Of a stretch of 64,000 nucleotides of DNA, positions 34,424 to 43,692 are shown in pieces. The DNA is from Chryseobacterium joostei. GTDB lineage: Bacteria > Bacteroidota > Bacteroidia > Flavobacteriales > Weeksellaceae. The notes beneath the pieces were generated by a model. The model ran no database searches. It saw only the letters and a list, made by a program, of their open reading frames with translations, and was not told the DNA's origin. Positions within the stretch are counted from its first letter, which is position 1. Each line of letters opens with the position of its first letter. Location of the stretch: positions 4,278,001-4,342,000 of the forward strand of contig NZ_CP033926.1 of assembly GCF_003815775.1 (NCBI RefSeq). Reading direction: 5' to 3'. Position numbers and translations under genes: made by a program.

Positions 34424-35764
34424 ATGAGCAGAACGAGAATTGTAAAGGGTACCTATACCAAGATTTCTCATGAAGGCCATAGCATGTACTCTAATGCAAA
34501 TATTATAACCAATGCAGGAGCAGCCATAACAGAAACCGGAGAGAAAGACGGGGTAAGCTATGGAGACCCTAAAAATCCTCCTGCAGGAGAAATTAAGGCA
34601 AAATGTATCGTTATGTTTAGACCTCACGCCAATTGGAGTGGGGAATTTGGTTTTGATTGGCTAAGAGCAGGCGATACAGGTAAAAAAGGAGATACATGGT
34701 ATAGAAATATTGTAGGGAAATATAGAAATTCTTCCACCAATGCATTACAACAGATATACTATGGTGGAACCTTTGTGAAAGAAGCTGCAGAATATAGCAA
34801 ACTTTTAAATAAGTTTAGTAATATGACTATCTTCTGGAAGCCCAAGGTGAATAAGCAGCCCTATTTGTATCCTGTTCCTTATATGACAATTTATAAAGGA
34901 GATACCCAAAAATTATCATTAAAAATTGAAATTGAGGAAGAACCTAAAAAACTTACCATTGTACATCTTAAGGGGAAAGATGATAAAAATGATTACTTTA
35001 AATTTAATAAAGATCAGATCACTATAAAAAAAGGAAAATACACTTTGGATAATTTTCTTGAGATCACTTGTCTGAAATCTTTCAGCAGAGATCAGATTAT
35101 TGAAGTTTGGGCAGATGATACCGTTTGTGGTAAAATAAAGATCCTGGCCAATGATGCTGCGCATCAAAAACAGGGTAAGGTATTATTTATTAAAGTCATT
35201 TCATCATCCGGAACAGGAAGCACAACCGGAGAGGCCGAAAGATTGAAGAACTATATGAAACAGGCTTACATCAATGTTGATGTTAAGAGCATTAATATCA
35301 ATCTTTCCAGTGATGCTAACTTTATTCCAAAGCTGAGAAGTAACAGCGGAATCCATCAATATCTTGATGCTAAATTGAGGGCAGCTAAGTTTTCAGATGG
35401 CAGCGTGGTAGGCAACAGATATGATGATTTCTATAGAGTTTACTTTATTTCTGAGGTGATACATTTAGCGAGTGGTGGCTATCTTTTGGGACAGGCCCAG
35501 GATATTCCCTCAAAAACAGTATTTGTCCTTAATTTACAAGATACAGCTACCACGGCAGGAGTTCCTTTTGAATCCGTAAAAACAACCGCCACCCATGAGT
35601 TGCTTCATGCTATCGGATTATACCATACATTTGATAATGATGGTCCTTTGACATTCGAAAAATTCCATACAGATAATATTATGGATTACTACTCTCAGTC
35701 TACAGCAATTATAGCAAAGCAAACATATAAATGGCAATGGGATATATTAAAAAAAATGATTTAA
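34424..35764 (+). CDS. T6SS cargo: PAAR-like N-terminus plus metzincin-like zinc protease
   Basis: A 446-aa candidate effector. Residues 1-52 (MSRTRIVKGTYTKISHEGHS, MYSNANIITNAGAAITETGE) are almost identical to the start of the next cargo protein and may be a loading module. The C-terminal part contains HELLHAIGLYH (His391, Glu392, His395, His401), the full HExxHxxGxxH zinc signature, with a following NIMDY Met-turn (Met420). This is the metzincin signature. The zinc site implies proteolysis of a target, probably in the periplasm of a competitor. It follows vgrG1 by 3 bp and precedes a lipoprotein gene by 2 bp. Confidence 0.85.
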   Translation: MSRTRIVKGTYTKISHEGHSMYSNANIITNAGAAITETGEKDGVSYGDPKNPPAGEIKAKCIVMFRPHANWSGEFGFDWLRAGDTGKKGDTWYRNIVGKYRNSSTNALQQIYYGGTFVKEAAEYSKLLNKFSNMTIFWKPKVNKQPYLYPVPYMTIYKGDTQKLSLKIEIEEEPKKLTIVHLKGKDDKNDYFKFNKDQITIKKGKYTLDNFLEITCLKSFSRDQIIEVWADDTVCGKIKILANDAAHQKQGKVLFIKVISSSGTGSTTGEAERLKNYMKQAYINVDVKSININLSSDANFIPKLRSNSGIHQYLDAKLRAAKFSDGSVVGNRYDDFYRVYFISEVIHLASGGYLLGQAQDIPSKTVFVLNLQDTATTAGVPFESVKTTATHELLHAIGLYHTFDNDGPLTFEKFHTDNIMDYYSQSTAIIAKQTYKWQWDILKKMI

Positions 35765-35766
35765 TT

Positions 35767-36447
35767 ATGAAAATAATTTTTATATGGATTTTGCTGTCAT
35801 TCTTTAATTGTAGTGAAAGCAATAAAGAGAAATATGTTTCCAACCAAAATATAACACCATCAGTAAACACCAATGTACAAATGACAAAATTTGATATTGC
35901 AAAGTATGAAGCTAATATAAAGAAAGATCCCTCCTATGAAGGATATGCCAAGGATAAGGATACTTATGTGAAGCAGTATCACATTATTAAGGATGGATAC
36001 GTAGAAGAAACCTATACAAAAAGTCTCGTACAAAACTATGTGGAAGAAGTAATTACCAACAGGCTTAGAGATATCTTTACCTTTGACAATACAGGTACAT
36101 TACAGTCTGTTAAACATTATTTCGGAAACAATTTAGAGATCGGAAAATGGGAGTATTACCAGAATGGTGCTGTTGTAAAGACCGAAGATAAAGATGAAAA
36201 CTATGCATTCGATCTGAATAAAGTTTTAAAATATGGTAAAGATAAAAAGGTAGATTTTACTAAAAATGGTGAAATCTCAAGATCCCAATCCAAAAAATAC
36301 AATGCCTATGTTTGGGAACTCAATTGGAACACCGGAAAAATGGCTGGTGACGGAGAATCTTATTTATTTAAAAAAGCAATTCTTAACGGAAATACAGGCG
36401 CTGAGCTAAGTGTAACAGAATACACATTGAATCCGCTTGCACGTTAG
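35767..36447 (+). CDS. Lipoprotein, candidate immunity protein to the metzincin cargo
   Basis: A 226-aa lipoprotein (signal IWILLSFFNCSESNKEK, Cys about 15), which places it in the periplasm or outer membrane, where a protease effector from a sister cell would act. It begins 2 bp after the protease gene. The rest has repeated Tyr/Lys-rich segments (YEGYAKDKDTYVKQYHIIKD) and no recognised domain, though the YYQNGAVVKTEDKDENYAF region is reminiscent of MORN/toxin-antitoxin-like repeats. The immunity role is inferred from position and location only. ATG 35767 starts the lipoprotein signal. Confidence 0.6.
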   Translation: MKIIFIWILLSFFNCSESNKEKYVSNQNITPSVNTNVQMTKFDIAKYEANIKKDPSYEGYAKDKDTYVKQYHIIKDGYVEETYTKSLVQNYVEEVITNRLRDIFTFDNTGTLQSVKHYFGNNLEIGKWEYYQNGAVVKTEDKDENYAFDLNKVLKYGKDKKVDFTKNGEISRSQSKKYNAYVWELNWNTGKMAGDGESYLFKKAILNGNTGAELSVTEYTLNPLAR

Positions 36448-36468
36448 ATTTGAAATTGTTTTACAGAT

Positions 36469-36564
36469 AAAAACATTATTTTAATTTTAGGAGTATTCTT
36501 TTTTATCATAGAATGTAAAGATAAAACTGCAGTTACGAACAATCAAAATATCATTCAGCTATGA
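36469..36564 (+). pseudogene. Remnant of a lipoprotein signal segment
   Basis: An open frame without an ATG reads (KNIILILGVFFFIIECKDK, then TAVTNNQNIIQL) and ends with TGA that overlaps the ATG of the next gene (ATGA). This resembles the lipoprotein just upstream, which reads ...CSESNKEKYVSNQNI. It looks like a decayed duplicate of an immunity-type lipoprotein, truncated and without a start codon. Confidence 0.55.
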
Positions 36565-38255
36565 GCAGGACGAGAATCGTAAAAGGAACGTATACCAAAA
36601 TATCTCAGGAGGGACACAGCATGTATTCCAAGGAAAACATTATTACCAGTGCTGGTGAGTCTGTAACCGAAACCGGGGAAGCAAATGGTATAAAATATGG
36701 CGGTCCTAAAAGTCCACCCAAGTCTGAAAAAAGAATCATTGATGTGGTAATGTTTGTAGCCGGAACTACAGATCCTGTGAATACGGCAGGTCTGAAGCAT
36801 CAGGCCAATACCAATTACTGGAGAAGCAGCCAGAATAATTTCTGGAACAAGATAAAAGATATAAAGCCACAGTTTTTAGATCTCCATATTGAAGGCGATT
36901 TTTTCAGCTGGTCAGGAGATAACGATACAAAGGAAAGAAATCTTGCAGCAGAAAGGCTGTTGGATTTATTTTTGAGAGTATACAAATTCTGGAAAAATCA
37001 GGAAGTTCATATCCATTTAATAGGGCATTCTCATGGTGGAAATGTTATCAATCAGTTTACAGAGCTTATAGCAACGGATGCAAAATATCCTAAGCCTTGG
37101 AAAGTAAAAAGCATCACCTATTTATCTACTCCTTTTTTCAAGAAGAAACACCAGCTTAATCATAGTAAACTGCATAAAGAATGTAAGATCATTAATGTAC
37201 ATAATGAATATGACCTTACCCAGCAGCTTATTGCAGATTTCAGCTTGGTAAATCTGGAAATTTTTCTGAGAAACTTTCAAATGAAAAGCTTCCAGACAGG
37301 ATTGGATACGCTAAAGTCTGTAGATACTTCTGCATTTAAACATTTACTGAATGTATGGATCAATGATGATACTGAGGGACCACAACTTTGGAGAGAAACA
37401 GCTACGGGATTAGCAGGTATAAACCAACTTACAGCGGAGTTCATCAACTACCTTGAAAATATAAAGCCAAGTAAGCCTAACCTAACAAAGGAAATGGATC
37501 AGTTTATCAATGTATTGAAGATTTTCCAACACTGGACCTTTACAAGCCATGCTACTTTTAATAGAAATAGCAGAAACCGTGCAGGAGGCTACGGAAGACC
37601 AGAATTTTTTGCAGATCTGGACCTTGCATCAGGAATCGGTGCTATTAATAATCTTTTCAGTATAAAAACAGGTGTTACCGATAGTTATATGCTCAACTTT
37701 TTAGCTAAGGTTTTTGCTGCTGAAGCAGGTATTACAGATAGTATTGAAGTAACGTCCTGGACACCTGTACATCAAACAAAAGGGCTTCCCATCTTAGATG
37801 TCAATATTACAACCAGCGATCCTTATCATACCAGAAATAAAAAATTGGTATCCAAGAGGTTTATATCAAATACATCAAAAGCAGTTCAAAATAATAATCT
37901 TCAGGAAGTATTGATGAGGTTGCTAAGCCAGTTTGTAAAACCGAATAAAGTAAAATATGTAACTTATGCCCTACATGGAGCAGAAATGTACTTTACAGGT
38001 CAAATAGATGCCCAGATTAAAATATTAAGAAAAAATCTGGAGGTTTATATTGATCTTGTGAAACAATATAATGCCGATTTGGTGGCAGAAAAAGATGAGC
38101 GGGAAATTTCAGATATGATGAAAAGACCGGGGACGGTTCCTTATTTGGCTATGGCTTCACACAGTTTAAGCCATACTCAGTTATGGCCACAGGTAGAGGA
38201 GGGGCTAAAGAATGCTTTCAGTTCTGGTAAAAACCCGGGTTACAAAAAAAAATAG
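36561..38255 (+). CDS. T6SS cargo: PAAR-like N-terminus plus lipase-like serine hydrolase
   Basis: A 564-aa candidate effector. Residues 1-54 match the protease cargo almost exactly (MSRTRIVKGTYTKISQEGHS, MYSKENIITSAGESVTETGE). The following region contains VHIHLIGHSHGGNVINQF with Gly155-His156-Ser157-His158-Gly159, the GxSxG elbow of lipases and esterases; the catalytic Asp and His could not be assigned by eye. A phospholipase acting on target membranes is a plausible role. Three possible immunity genes follow. It is translationally coupled to the remnant upstream (ATGA overlap). Confidence 0.75.
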   Translation: MSRTRIVKGTYTKISQEGHSMYSKENIITSAGESVTETGEANGIKYGGPKSPPKSEKRIIDVVMFVAGTTDPVNTAGLKHQANTNYWRSSQNNFWNKIKDIKPQFLDLHIEGDFFSWSGDNDTKERNLAAERLLDLFLRVYKFWKNQEVHIHLIGHSHGGNVINQFTELIATDAKYPKPWKVKSITYLSTPFFKKKHQLNHSKLHKECKIINVHNEYDLTQQLIADFSLVNLEIFLRNFQMKSFQTGLDTLKSVDTSAFKHLLNVWINDDTEGPQLWRETATGLAGINQLTAEFINYLENIKPSKPNLTKEMDQFINVLKIFQHWTFTSHATFNRNSRNRAGGYGRPEFFADLDLASGIGAINNLFSIKTGVTDSYMLNFLAKVFAAEAGITDSIEVTSWTPVHQTKGLPILDVNITTSDPYHTRNKKLVSKRFISNTSKAVQNNNLQEVLMRLLSQFVKPNKVKYVTYALHGAEMYFTGQIDAQIKILRKNLEVYIDLVKQYNADLVAEKDEREISDMMKRPGTVPYLAMASHSLSHTQLWPQVEEGLKNAFSSGKNPGYKKK

Positions 38256-38262
38256 TACAGCA

Positions 38263-38595
38263 ATGAGATTATTAAAATCATTTTTTATTGAATTTTTAAT
38301 TCTTTTTTTATTCGTTAATATTGTAATAGTTCTTTTCTTGTTTATTGATATTCCTGAAGTACAATTTAACTTAAAGTCTGTTTCAAATATTATATTAAGA
38401 TTTGGAATTATATTTTCAATTCCCGTTTCCTTAATCATAACAGGAAGCCATTTTCTCTATAGTAAAATTGCTAAAAATACCCTTTTTAAAATCTTAATAA
38501 TCATTATCGCACTGGTTTTGCTGTATATCATTTACTATATTTTTTACTGGTATGTAGGAATTAGTGGTTTAATAGATGATCCTTTCGCCCAATAA
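38263..38595 (+). CDS. Small integral membrane protein, candidate immunity protein
   Basis: A 110-aa protein with three or four hydrophobic stretches (FFIEFLILFLFVNIVIVLFL, FGIIFSIPVSLIITGSHF, ILIIIIALVLLYIIYYIFYW). It starts 7 bp after the hydrolase cargo gene. An inner-membrane location is compatible with immunity against a membrane-acting effector, but this is inference. ATG 38263 is chosen because it begins the hydrophobic protein; upstream codons overlap the cargo gene. Confidence 0.5.
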   Translation: MRLLKSFFIEFLILFLFVNIVIVLFLFIDIPEVQFNLKSVSNIILRFGIIFSIPVSLIITGSHFLYSKIAKNTLFKILIIIIALVLLYIIYYIFYWYVGISGLIDDPFAQ

Positions 38596-38680
38596 GATCT
38601 TATGACTTTTAGAAAGATTAAAATGACAGCGTATTCATGGTAAATCATGAATGTAAAAGGTATTAAATAACAGTAAAGTA

Positions 38681-39253
38681 ATGAAGAAAGTAAGTTTTTT
38701 GCTCTTAATGGGCCTATCAGTTTTGGCCTTTGGACAAACAACCCGTGAAATCATCAAGGATCTTGACGGAGACTCCATAAAAGATACGATTCGTATTGAT
38801 AGTGATAGCCGTACCCTTATTTGTTTTTTATCTACCCAAAAATTTAAAAAAATACAAAGCGGCGTCATTCAGAAATTGAATTTCGGAAATACATTGGAAC
38901 CTACAAAAAAAGGATTTGAATTTTGGAATGATTTCGACAGATCAGGCTTTAGATGTGTTTTTGAATATGATGCCAAGGCAAAGAAAATGCGTTTGGTGCA
39001 AATGCGAAGAATTGATGATATCCTAAGCTTCGATTACGGTGATGAAGCAAAAGGAGAGTCAAGGGTAAATCTTATCACCAATGAGTATATTGGAAACTTT
39101 TATAGAGTATCCCACGGAAAACTACAAAAAATGCCAACCATTAAAACAAAAATGACGTTTCCGGTTACTTATCTGGAAACATTTGGCGATGCCCTGTGTT
39201 TTGATTATGAGGAGAAATGCCTGGCTTTATATAAAGAAAACGAAAAAAAATAA
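38681..39253 (+). CDS. Secreted protein of unknown function in the cargo cluster
   Basis: A 190-aa protein with a signal peptide (VSFLLLMGLSVLAFGQ) and a periplasmic part starting TTREIIKDLDGDSIKDTIRI, which resembles an EF-hand-like or FG-GAP-like Asp-rich segment (DLDGDSIKD). It could be a further immunity protein or an independent envelope protein. It lies 85 bp after the membrane protein and 34 bp before the next gene. No function assigned. Confidence 0.55.
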   Translation: MKKVSFLLLMGLSVLAFGQTTREIIKDLDGDSIKDTIRIDSDSRTLICFLSTQKFKKIQSGVIQKLNFGNTLEPTKKGFEFWNDFDRSGFRCVFEYDAKAKKMRLVQMRRIDDILSFDYGDEAKGESRVNLITNEYIGNFYRVSHGKLQKMPTIKTKMTFPVTYLETFGDALCFDYEEKCLALYKENEKK

Positions 39254-39287
39254 CCAAGTTAACCAAACTAGACAACCATGATTGCCA

Positions 39288-39959
39288 ATGAATAATATAA
39301 CGACTCATTTAAAATATTTCTCAAAACTATCTGCTGTATTTATCTTTAGCATATTAAAAATCTATGCAATAGGAATTCTCTCTACGGTCATCACCTTCAC
39401 ACTGGGAATTTATCTTTTGGCTAACAGTTTGGGCGCATCTTTAGGACATAGTGGTGCCGTTGCGTTTTTGGTAGCAACAGTAATGGCTAAGCCGTTATCA
39501 GCAGGTCTTTTCTATGTATTAATGATTATCGCACCATTTTGTACTGTCATTTTTGCTACAAAATATGCAATGTCAAGGATTATCAGCAGACTGATACAGG
39601 ATCATTCAAAGACAATTTTAATTCCGTTCATAGATAAAATTCTTGATAAATTTAAAACCAATCAGCCCATAGTAGTCCGTACAAGTGCAGATTATGCCTT
39701 AGCCAAGGTTAAGCTTTTGAATGAATTCAAGAACAGTTCAGAAAACAAAATACTCAAGCGTATTCTGGGATATGCCTTGAAAAAAATAAAGTTTGATGAA
39801 CTGAATCTAGGGGATGAAAGTACCAACTTCTATGACATTATAAAAACCACCCTGATTGAAAAACTACATGAACTGGCAGAACCTTCAGCCATGATATTTT
39901 ATATCTACATTGGGCTTCAATGGCTGAGCTTGGTCTTAATATACTTTTTAAATATATAA
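39288..39959 (+). CDS. Membrane protein of unknown function in the cargo cluster
   Basis: A 223-aa protein with two N-terminal hydrophobic regions (FIFSILKIYAIGILSTVITF, AGLFYVLMIIAPFCTVIFA), a cytoplasmic-looking middle of about 90 residues, and a C-terminal membrane helix (MIFYIYIGLQWLSLVLIYFL). The ATG at 39288 (MNNITTH) is preferred to an in-frame TTG just upstream. Also a candidate immunity gene for the hydrolase cargo; the family was not recognised. It is the last gene before the 269-bp gap in front of clpV. Confidence 0.5.
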   Translation: MNNITTHLKYFSKLSAVFIFSILKIYAIGILSTVITFTLGIYLLANSLGASLGHSGAVAFLVATVMAKPLSAGLFYVLMIIAPFCTVIFATKYAMSRIISRLIQDHSKTILIPFIDKILDKFKTNQPIVVRTSADYALAKVKLLNEFKNSSENKILKRILGYALKKIKFDELNLGDESTNFYDIIKTTLIEKLHELAEPSAMIFYIYIGLQWLSLVLIYFLNI

Positions 39960-40228
39960 GAATATAATGCCTTAGCAGTACTAATTGGTATTTTATTTTT
40001 GTCTGGAAACGGATGATTAAGATAAAAAAATATGGTTATTACTTCTCTAATTGAAGAATTAACTATCTTTATAACGTTTAGAATAAAATATTTAATTTTA
40101 ACAAAACAAAAAGAACAACTTTTGATTCATAGATCACCAATGATGAAAAAGTAGAGTTTCCAAACATCAAATAATCTGAACAAGATCATAAACAGAACGC
40201 AAATATATTAATATAAGAAAAATTATAA

Positions 40229-42724
40229 ATGGGAGTACTAGTAACCAACGAAACAGTAAAACAGCTATTTCATATTGCTCAGTCGATAGCGAAGGAAAAT
40301 TATAATGCCAACTACGGAGGTCCACATATTTTGCAGGCCTTAATGCATAAAGATATTGGTCTTAATGAATTTTTAAAGAATATAGATAAAGATCCTGGCT
40401 ATTTCTACGAATGGGCGGATGTTCGTATTGAAGAATATCCTAAAACCAACCATCTTCCAGACGAAGTAGCTCAGGATGATGCTGTAGATACCCTTATAGA
40501 AGAAGCAGATGATATCCGATTAAAACTGGGATTGGATGAGGTTACGCCCATCTGTATCCTAACGGCCATTGTAAAGCCTCAGGTTGTATTTTCATTACAG
40601 CAACTAAAATCTCTTCCGTTAAGAGAACATGATATTTTTAATCTGTACAGAAAAGATACCCCGTTTGCCGTTTCAGAAAACGGTGATTTTGCATCATTAT
40701 TTTCAAATGGATCAGACTTTACAGATTCATCATTTCCATCCATTAAAAGCTATTGTGTAGACAGAACAGCACAGGCAAGAAACGGAAGCCTGGAAAATAT
40801 TATCGGTAGAGATAAAGAACTCAGAATGCTGGTTGAAATCCTTTGCCGTAGAAGCAAGCCAAACGTAATCATCATTGGAGAGCCGGGAGTTGGAAAAACA
40901 GCATTGGTAGAAGGCTTTGCCATTGAAATCACAAAAGGAAATGTTCCGGAAATGCTTAAAAACGGTACCCTTTTAGAACTGGACACCGGAGCATTATTGG
41001 CAGGTACCTCTTATAAAGGAGAAATAGAAGATCGTTTGAAGAAAGTTATCAACGAATGCAAGAAAATTGAAAAAGCAATTCTTTTCATTGATGAAATTCA
41101 CACGCTTTTAGATCCAAAAGGAAGCATCGGAAACGTAGCCAATTTATTAAAGCCGGAATTGGCAAGAGGTGAAATCACTGTAATTGGAGCCACTACTCAG
41201 GAGGAATACAGAAAGATTATTGAGCCGGAACAGGCATTTAACCGTCGTTTTGAAGTATTAACCGTTAATGAGCCGGATGAAAAGACCTGCGTAAAAATGA
41301 TTGACGTTCTTCTTGATGGGTACAAAAAACACCACGGCATCGAAGTAGAAAAAACATCCATTCCGGAATGTGTACGTTTGGCAAAAAGATATGCAAAAGG
41401 TAAAAAATTACCGGATGCAGCAATTGACTTGCTGGACAGAACTATGGCTGCCATCAAAATGCTTGATGAACTTTCCGAAAAAGAACTTGGAAGCTGGAAA
41501 GAAAGCTACGATGCTATTTTACAAGAAGAATTTCTCGATAATAAAGACAAGGCAGACGAACTGATCTGGACATACAATTTATTGAGAGACAAAATAAGCC
41601 CTATTTTATGGGGATCATTAAGCGAACAGCCTGCCATCGACAATTCGATGCCTGTAGATCAGATTCAGAAGATTATTGAAGACACCTATGCTGAACTGTT
41701 ACAACATGCTGCTAAAAAAAGAGAAAAAGTAGACCGTCTGGAATTGGCTGCAGTAATGGCTGCAAAAACCAATATACCAATTGGAAAAATTCAGGCTCAG
41801 GAAAAAGAAAAACTCCTGAATATGGAATCCCTACTATTAAATAGAGTGGTAGGACAGGATCATGCATTGAAAATACTTTCCGATGCCATTGTTGAAAACC
41901 GAAGCGGATTGAATAAACCAGGTCAGCCAATCGGTTCATTCTTCCTTTTAGGACCTACCGGAACAGGTAAGACAGAACTTGCAAAATCAATGGCAGAATT
42001 ATTATTCAACGATGAAAAGGCAATGGTTCGTTTCGATATGTCGGAATTTAAAGAAGAACACTCAGCAGCATTATTATACGGAGCGCCTCCGGGATATGTA
42101 GGTTATGAAGAAGGAGGCATGCTGGTTAACAAGATCAGACAACAGCCTTATACCGTTGTTTTATTTGATGAAATTGAAAAAGCTCACCATTCCGTTTTTG
42201 ATGTATTCCTTCAAATCATGGACGAGGGAAAAGTACATGATAAACTTGGAAAAGAGGGCGACTTCAGTAATGCACTGATTTTATTCACTTCCAATATCGG
42301 AAGCGAGGAAATCGTAAAACAGTTTGAAGAAGGAAAAATTCCGGAATCATCCTCGCTGATGCAGATCATGTCGAATTCAGGAAGATTCAGACCAGAATTC
42401 TTAGCCAGAATTACAGAGATTATTCCTTTTGCACCGATTACAGAATCTATTGCAGAAAGAATTTTCAATATCCAGCTGAAATCACTTCATACTTCATTAA
42501 CAAGATTAGGAATTGCCTTAAAAATCACTGATGATGCCGTAAGAAACCTTGCATTAGGAGGGTTTAGCAGTAAATATGGAGCCAGACAAATTTCCGGAGT
42601 AATCCGTGCACAATTGGCAAGGCCTATTTCCAAAATGATTGTAAGAGAAGAAGTGAAATCCGGACAGACCATTCATGTAGATTGGAATAATGAAGAAGAA
42701 AAGCTAAGCTGGAAAGTAGATTAA
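40229..42724 (+). CDS. clpV: T6SS AAA+ ATPase ClpV/TssH
   Basis: An 831-aa ClpB/ClpV-type disaggregase: a Clp_N domain (about 1-150), first AAA+ (Walker A GEPGVGKTA at about 217; AILFIDEIHTLL), a linker, second AAA+ (GPTGTGKTEL at about 575; VVLFDEIEKAHHSVFDVFLQ) and the C-terminal ClpB D2-small domain. The N-domain differs from ClpB/ClpA, and the gene lies inside the T6SS locus, supporting ClpV, which recycles the contracted sheath. The sheath genes are not in this window. A T6SS lytic transglycosylase gene follows closely. Confidence 0.92.
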   Translation: MGVLVTNETVKQLFHIAQSIAKENYNANYGGPHILQALMHKDIGLNEFLKNIDKDPGYFYEWADVRIEEYPKTNHLPDEVAQDDAVDTLIEEADDIRLKLGLDEVTPICILTAIVKPQVVFSLQQLKSLPLREHDIFNLYRKDTPFAVSENGDFASLFSNGSDFTDSSFPSIKSYCVDRTAQARNGSLENIIGRDKELRMLVEILCRRSKPNVIIIGEPGVGKTALVEGFAIEITKGNVPEMLKNGTLLELDTGALLAGTSYKGEIEDRLKKVINECKKIEKAILFIDEIHTLLDPKGSIGNVANLLKPELARGEITVIGATTQEEYRKIIEPEQAFNRRFEVLTVNEPDEKTCVKMIDVLLDGYKKHHGIEVEKTSIPECVRLAKRYAKGKKLPDAAIDLLDRTMAAIKMLDELSEKELGSWKESYDAILQEEFLDNKDKADELIWTYNLLRDKISPILWGSLSEQPAIDNSMPVDQIQKIIEDTYAELLQHAAKKREKVDRLELAAVMAAKTNIPIGKIQAQEKEKLLNMESLLLNRVVGQDHALKILSDAIVENRSGLNKPGQPIGSFFLLGPTGTGKTELAKSMAELLFNDEKAMVRFDMSEFKEEHSAALLYGAPPGYVGYEEGGMLVNKIRQQPYTVVLFDEIEKAHHSVFDVFLQIMDEGKVHDKLGKEGDFSNALILFTSNIGSEEIVKQFEEGKIPESSSLMQIMSNSGRFRPEFLARITEIIPFAPITESIAERIFNIQLKSLHTSLTRLGIALKITDDAVRNLALGGFSSKYGARQISGVIRAQLARPISKMIVREEVKSGQTIHVDWNNEEEKLSWKVD

Positions 42725-42798
42725 ATTATAAAATGAAAAGGCTGATTGGCACATTTGCTCCTTGGCCTTTTTACTTTTTTGCTATTAATACATTTAAG

Positions 42799-43665
42799 AT
42801 GAAAACTATTGTCAAAAATATCTTTACAGGTGTCATGCTGTTAGGAACTGTGGTTTTGGTAAACGGACAGTTTCTGGCTGCTTCAGATACTTCGGAAAGT
42901 AGTGTAAGAAAATATCAGGGAATTATTAATTCCAACAAAGATCTTGTTGAATTTATCGAACAATTGCTCATGCAGAAAGGGCTTCCCAAGCATTTGAGAA
43001 ACCTTGCCCTGATTGAATCGCACTTTAACAGAAATATTACCTCAGGAGCGGGAGCAGTAGGCATCTGGCAGTTTATGACGGCACATGCCAATCAATATGG
43101 TCTTTCAGAACAGAATCGTACAGATGTTTATAAGAGTACAAAAACAGCCACTATTTCTCTTGCCAACCTTTACAAAAAGTATAACAATTGGGTAACCGTA
43201 GTTGCAGCCTATAACTGTGGTGAGGGGAACATTGCAAAAGCCATGCAGGCTGCTGGTTCCACTCAATATCACGAATTTTCTCAATATCTTCCCGCAGAAA
43301 CTATTAACCACGTAAAAAAATATCTGAATGCCTGCTACGCAACAGGAGAGCTTCAAAGTGTTTTAAGTAATTATAACTCTTCGCGTATTAATAAAGTTTT
43401 CTTTGAAGAAGGAAACAGAAAGGTAACTGCTGCTGCACTCTCCGAAACAGAGATTAATGCCGGATTCAGCTTAAATATAATTGCTGATGAACTTGATGTG
43501 GAAGTGAATGAAATTCTTGCCTGGAATCCCGGAATTACAGAAGAATTGCAGAAAAAAGGAGAAAGTTCCTTTTATCTTCCCGTAGATTTGATGCCAGATT
43601 TTCTCCTGAGAAAAAACAAGATTCTTACCAGATCTATAAAAGAGGGAAATAGTTTTCAGCAGTAA
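42799..43665 (+). CDS. Secreted lytic transglycosylase (MltD-like) with LysM-like domain
   Basis: A 288-aa protein with a signal peptide (NIFTGVMLLGTVVLVNGQ), an SLT domain with catalytic Glu in NLALIESHFNRNITSGAGAV and GIWQFMTAHANQYGL, and a C-terminal LysM-like segment (SLNIIADELDVEVNEILAWN). It cleaves glycosidic bonds of peptidoglycan. Placed 74 bp after clpV, it probably opens the wall for assembly of the T6SS, although a general role is possible. ATG 42799 is preferred over 42733, since it directly begins a signal peptide. Confidence 0.85.
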   Translation: MKTIVKNIFTGVMLLGTVVLVNGQFLAASDTSESSVRKYQGIINSNKDLVEFIEQLLMQKGLPKHLRNLALIESHFNRNITSGAGAVGIWQFMTAHANQYGLSEQNRTDVYKSTKTATISLANLYKKYNNWVTVVAAYNCGEGNIAKAMQAAGSTQYHEFSQYLPAETINHVKKYLNACYATGELQSVLSNYNSSRINKVFFEEGNRKVTAAALSETEINAGFSLNIIADELDVEVNEILAWNPGITEELQKKGESSFYLPVDLMPDFLLRKNKILTRSIKEGNSFQQ

Positions 43666-43692
43666 GTCTATTTTAACATGAAAATAATGATT

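Noticed and set aside
34424..39959. Rearrangement-hotspot (Rhs) or polymorphic toxin with variable tip
   Set aside because: No YD repeats or Rhs core; the two cargo genes are separate complete proteins sharing only a short N-terminus.
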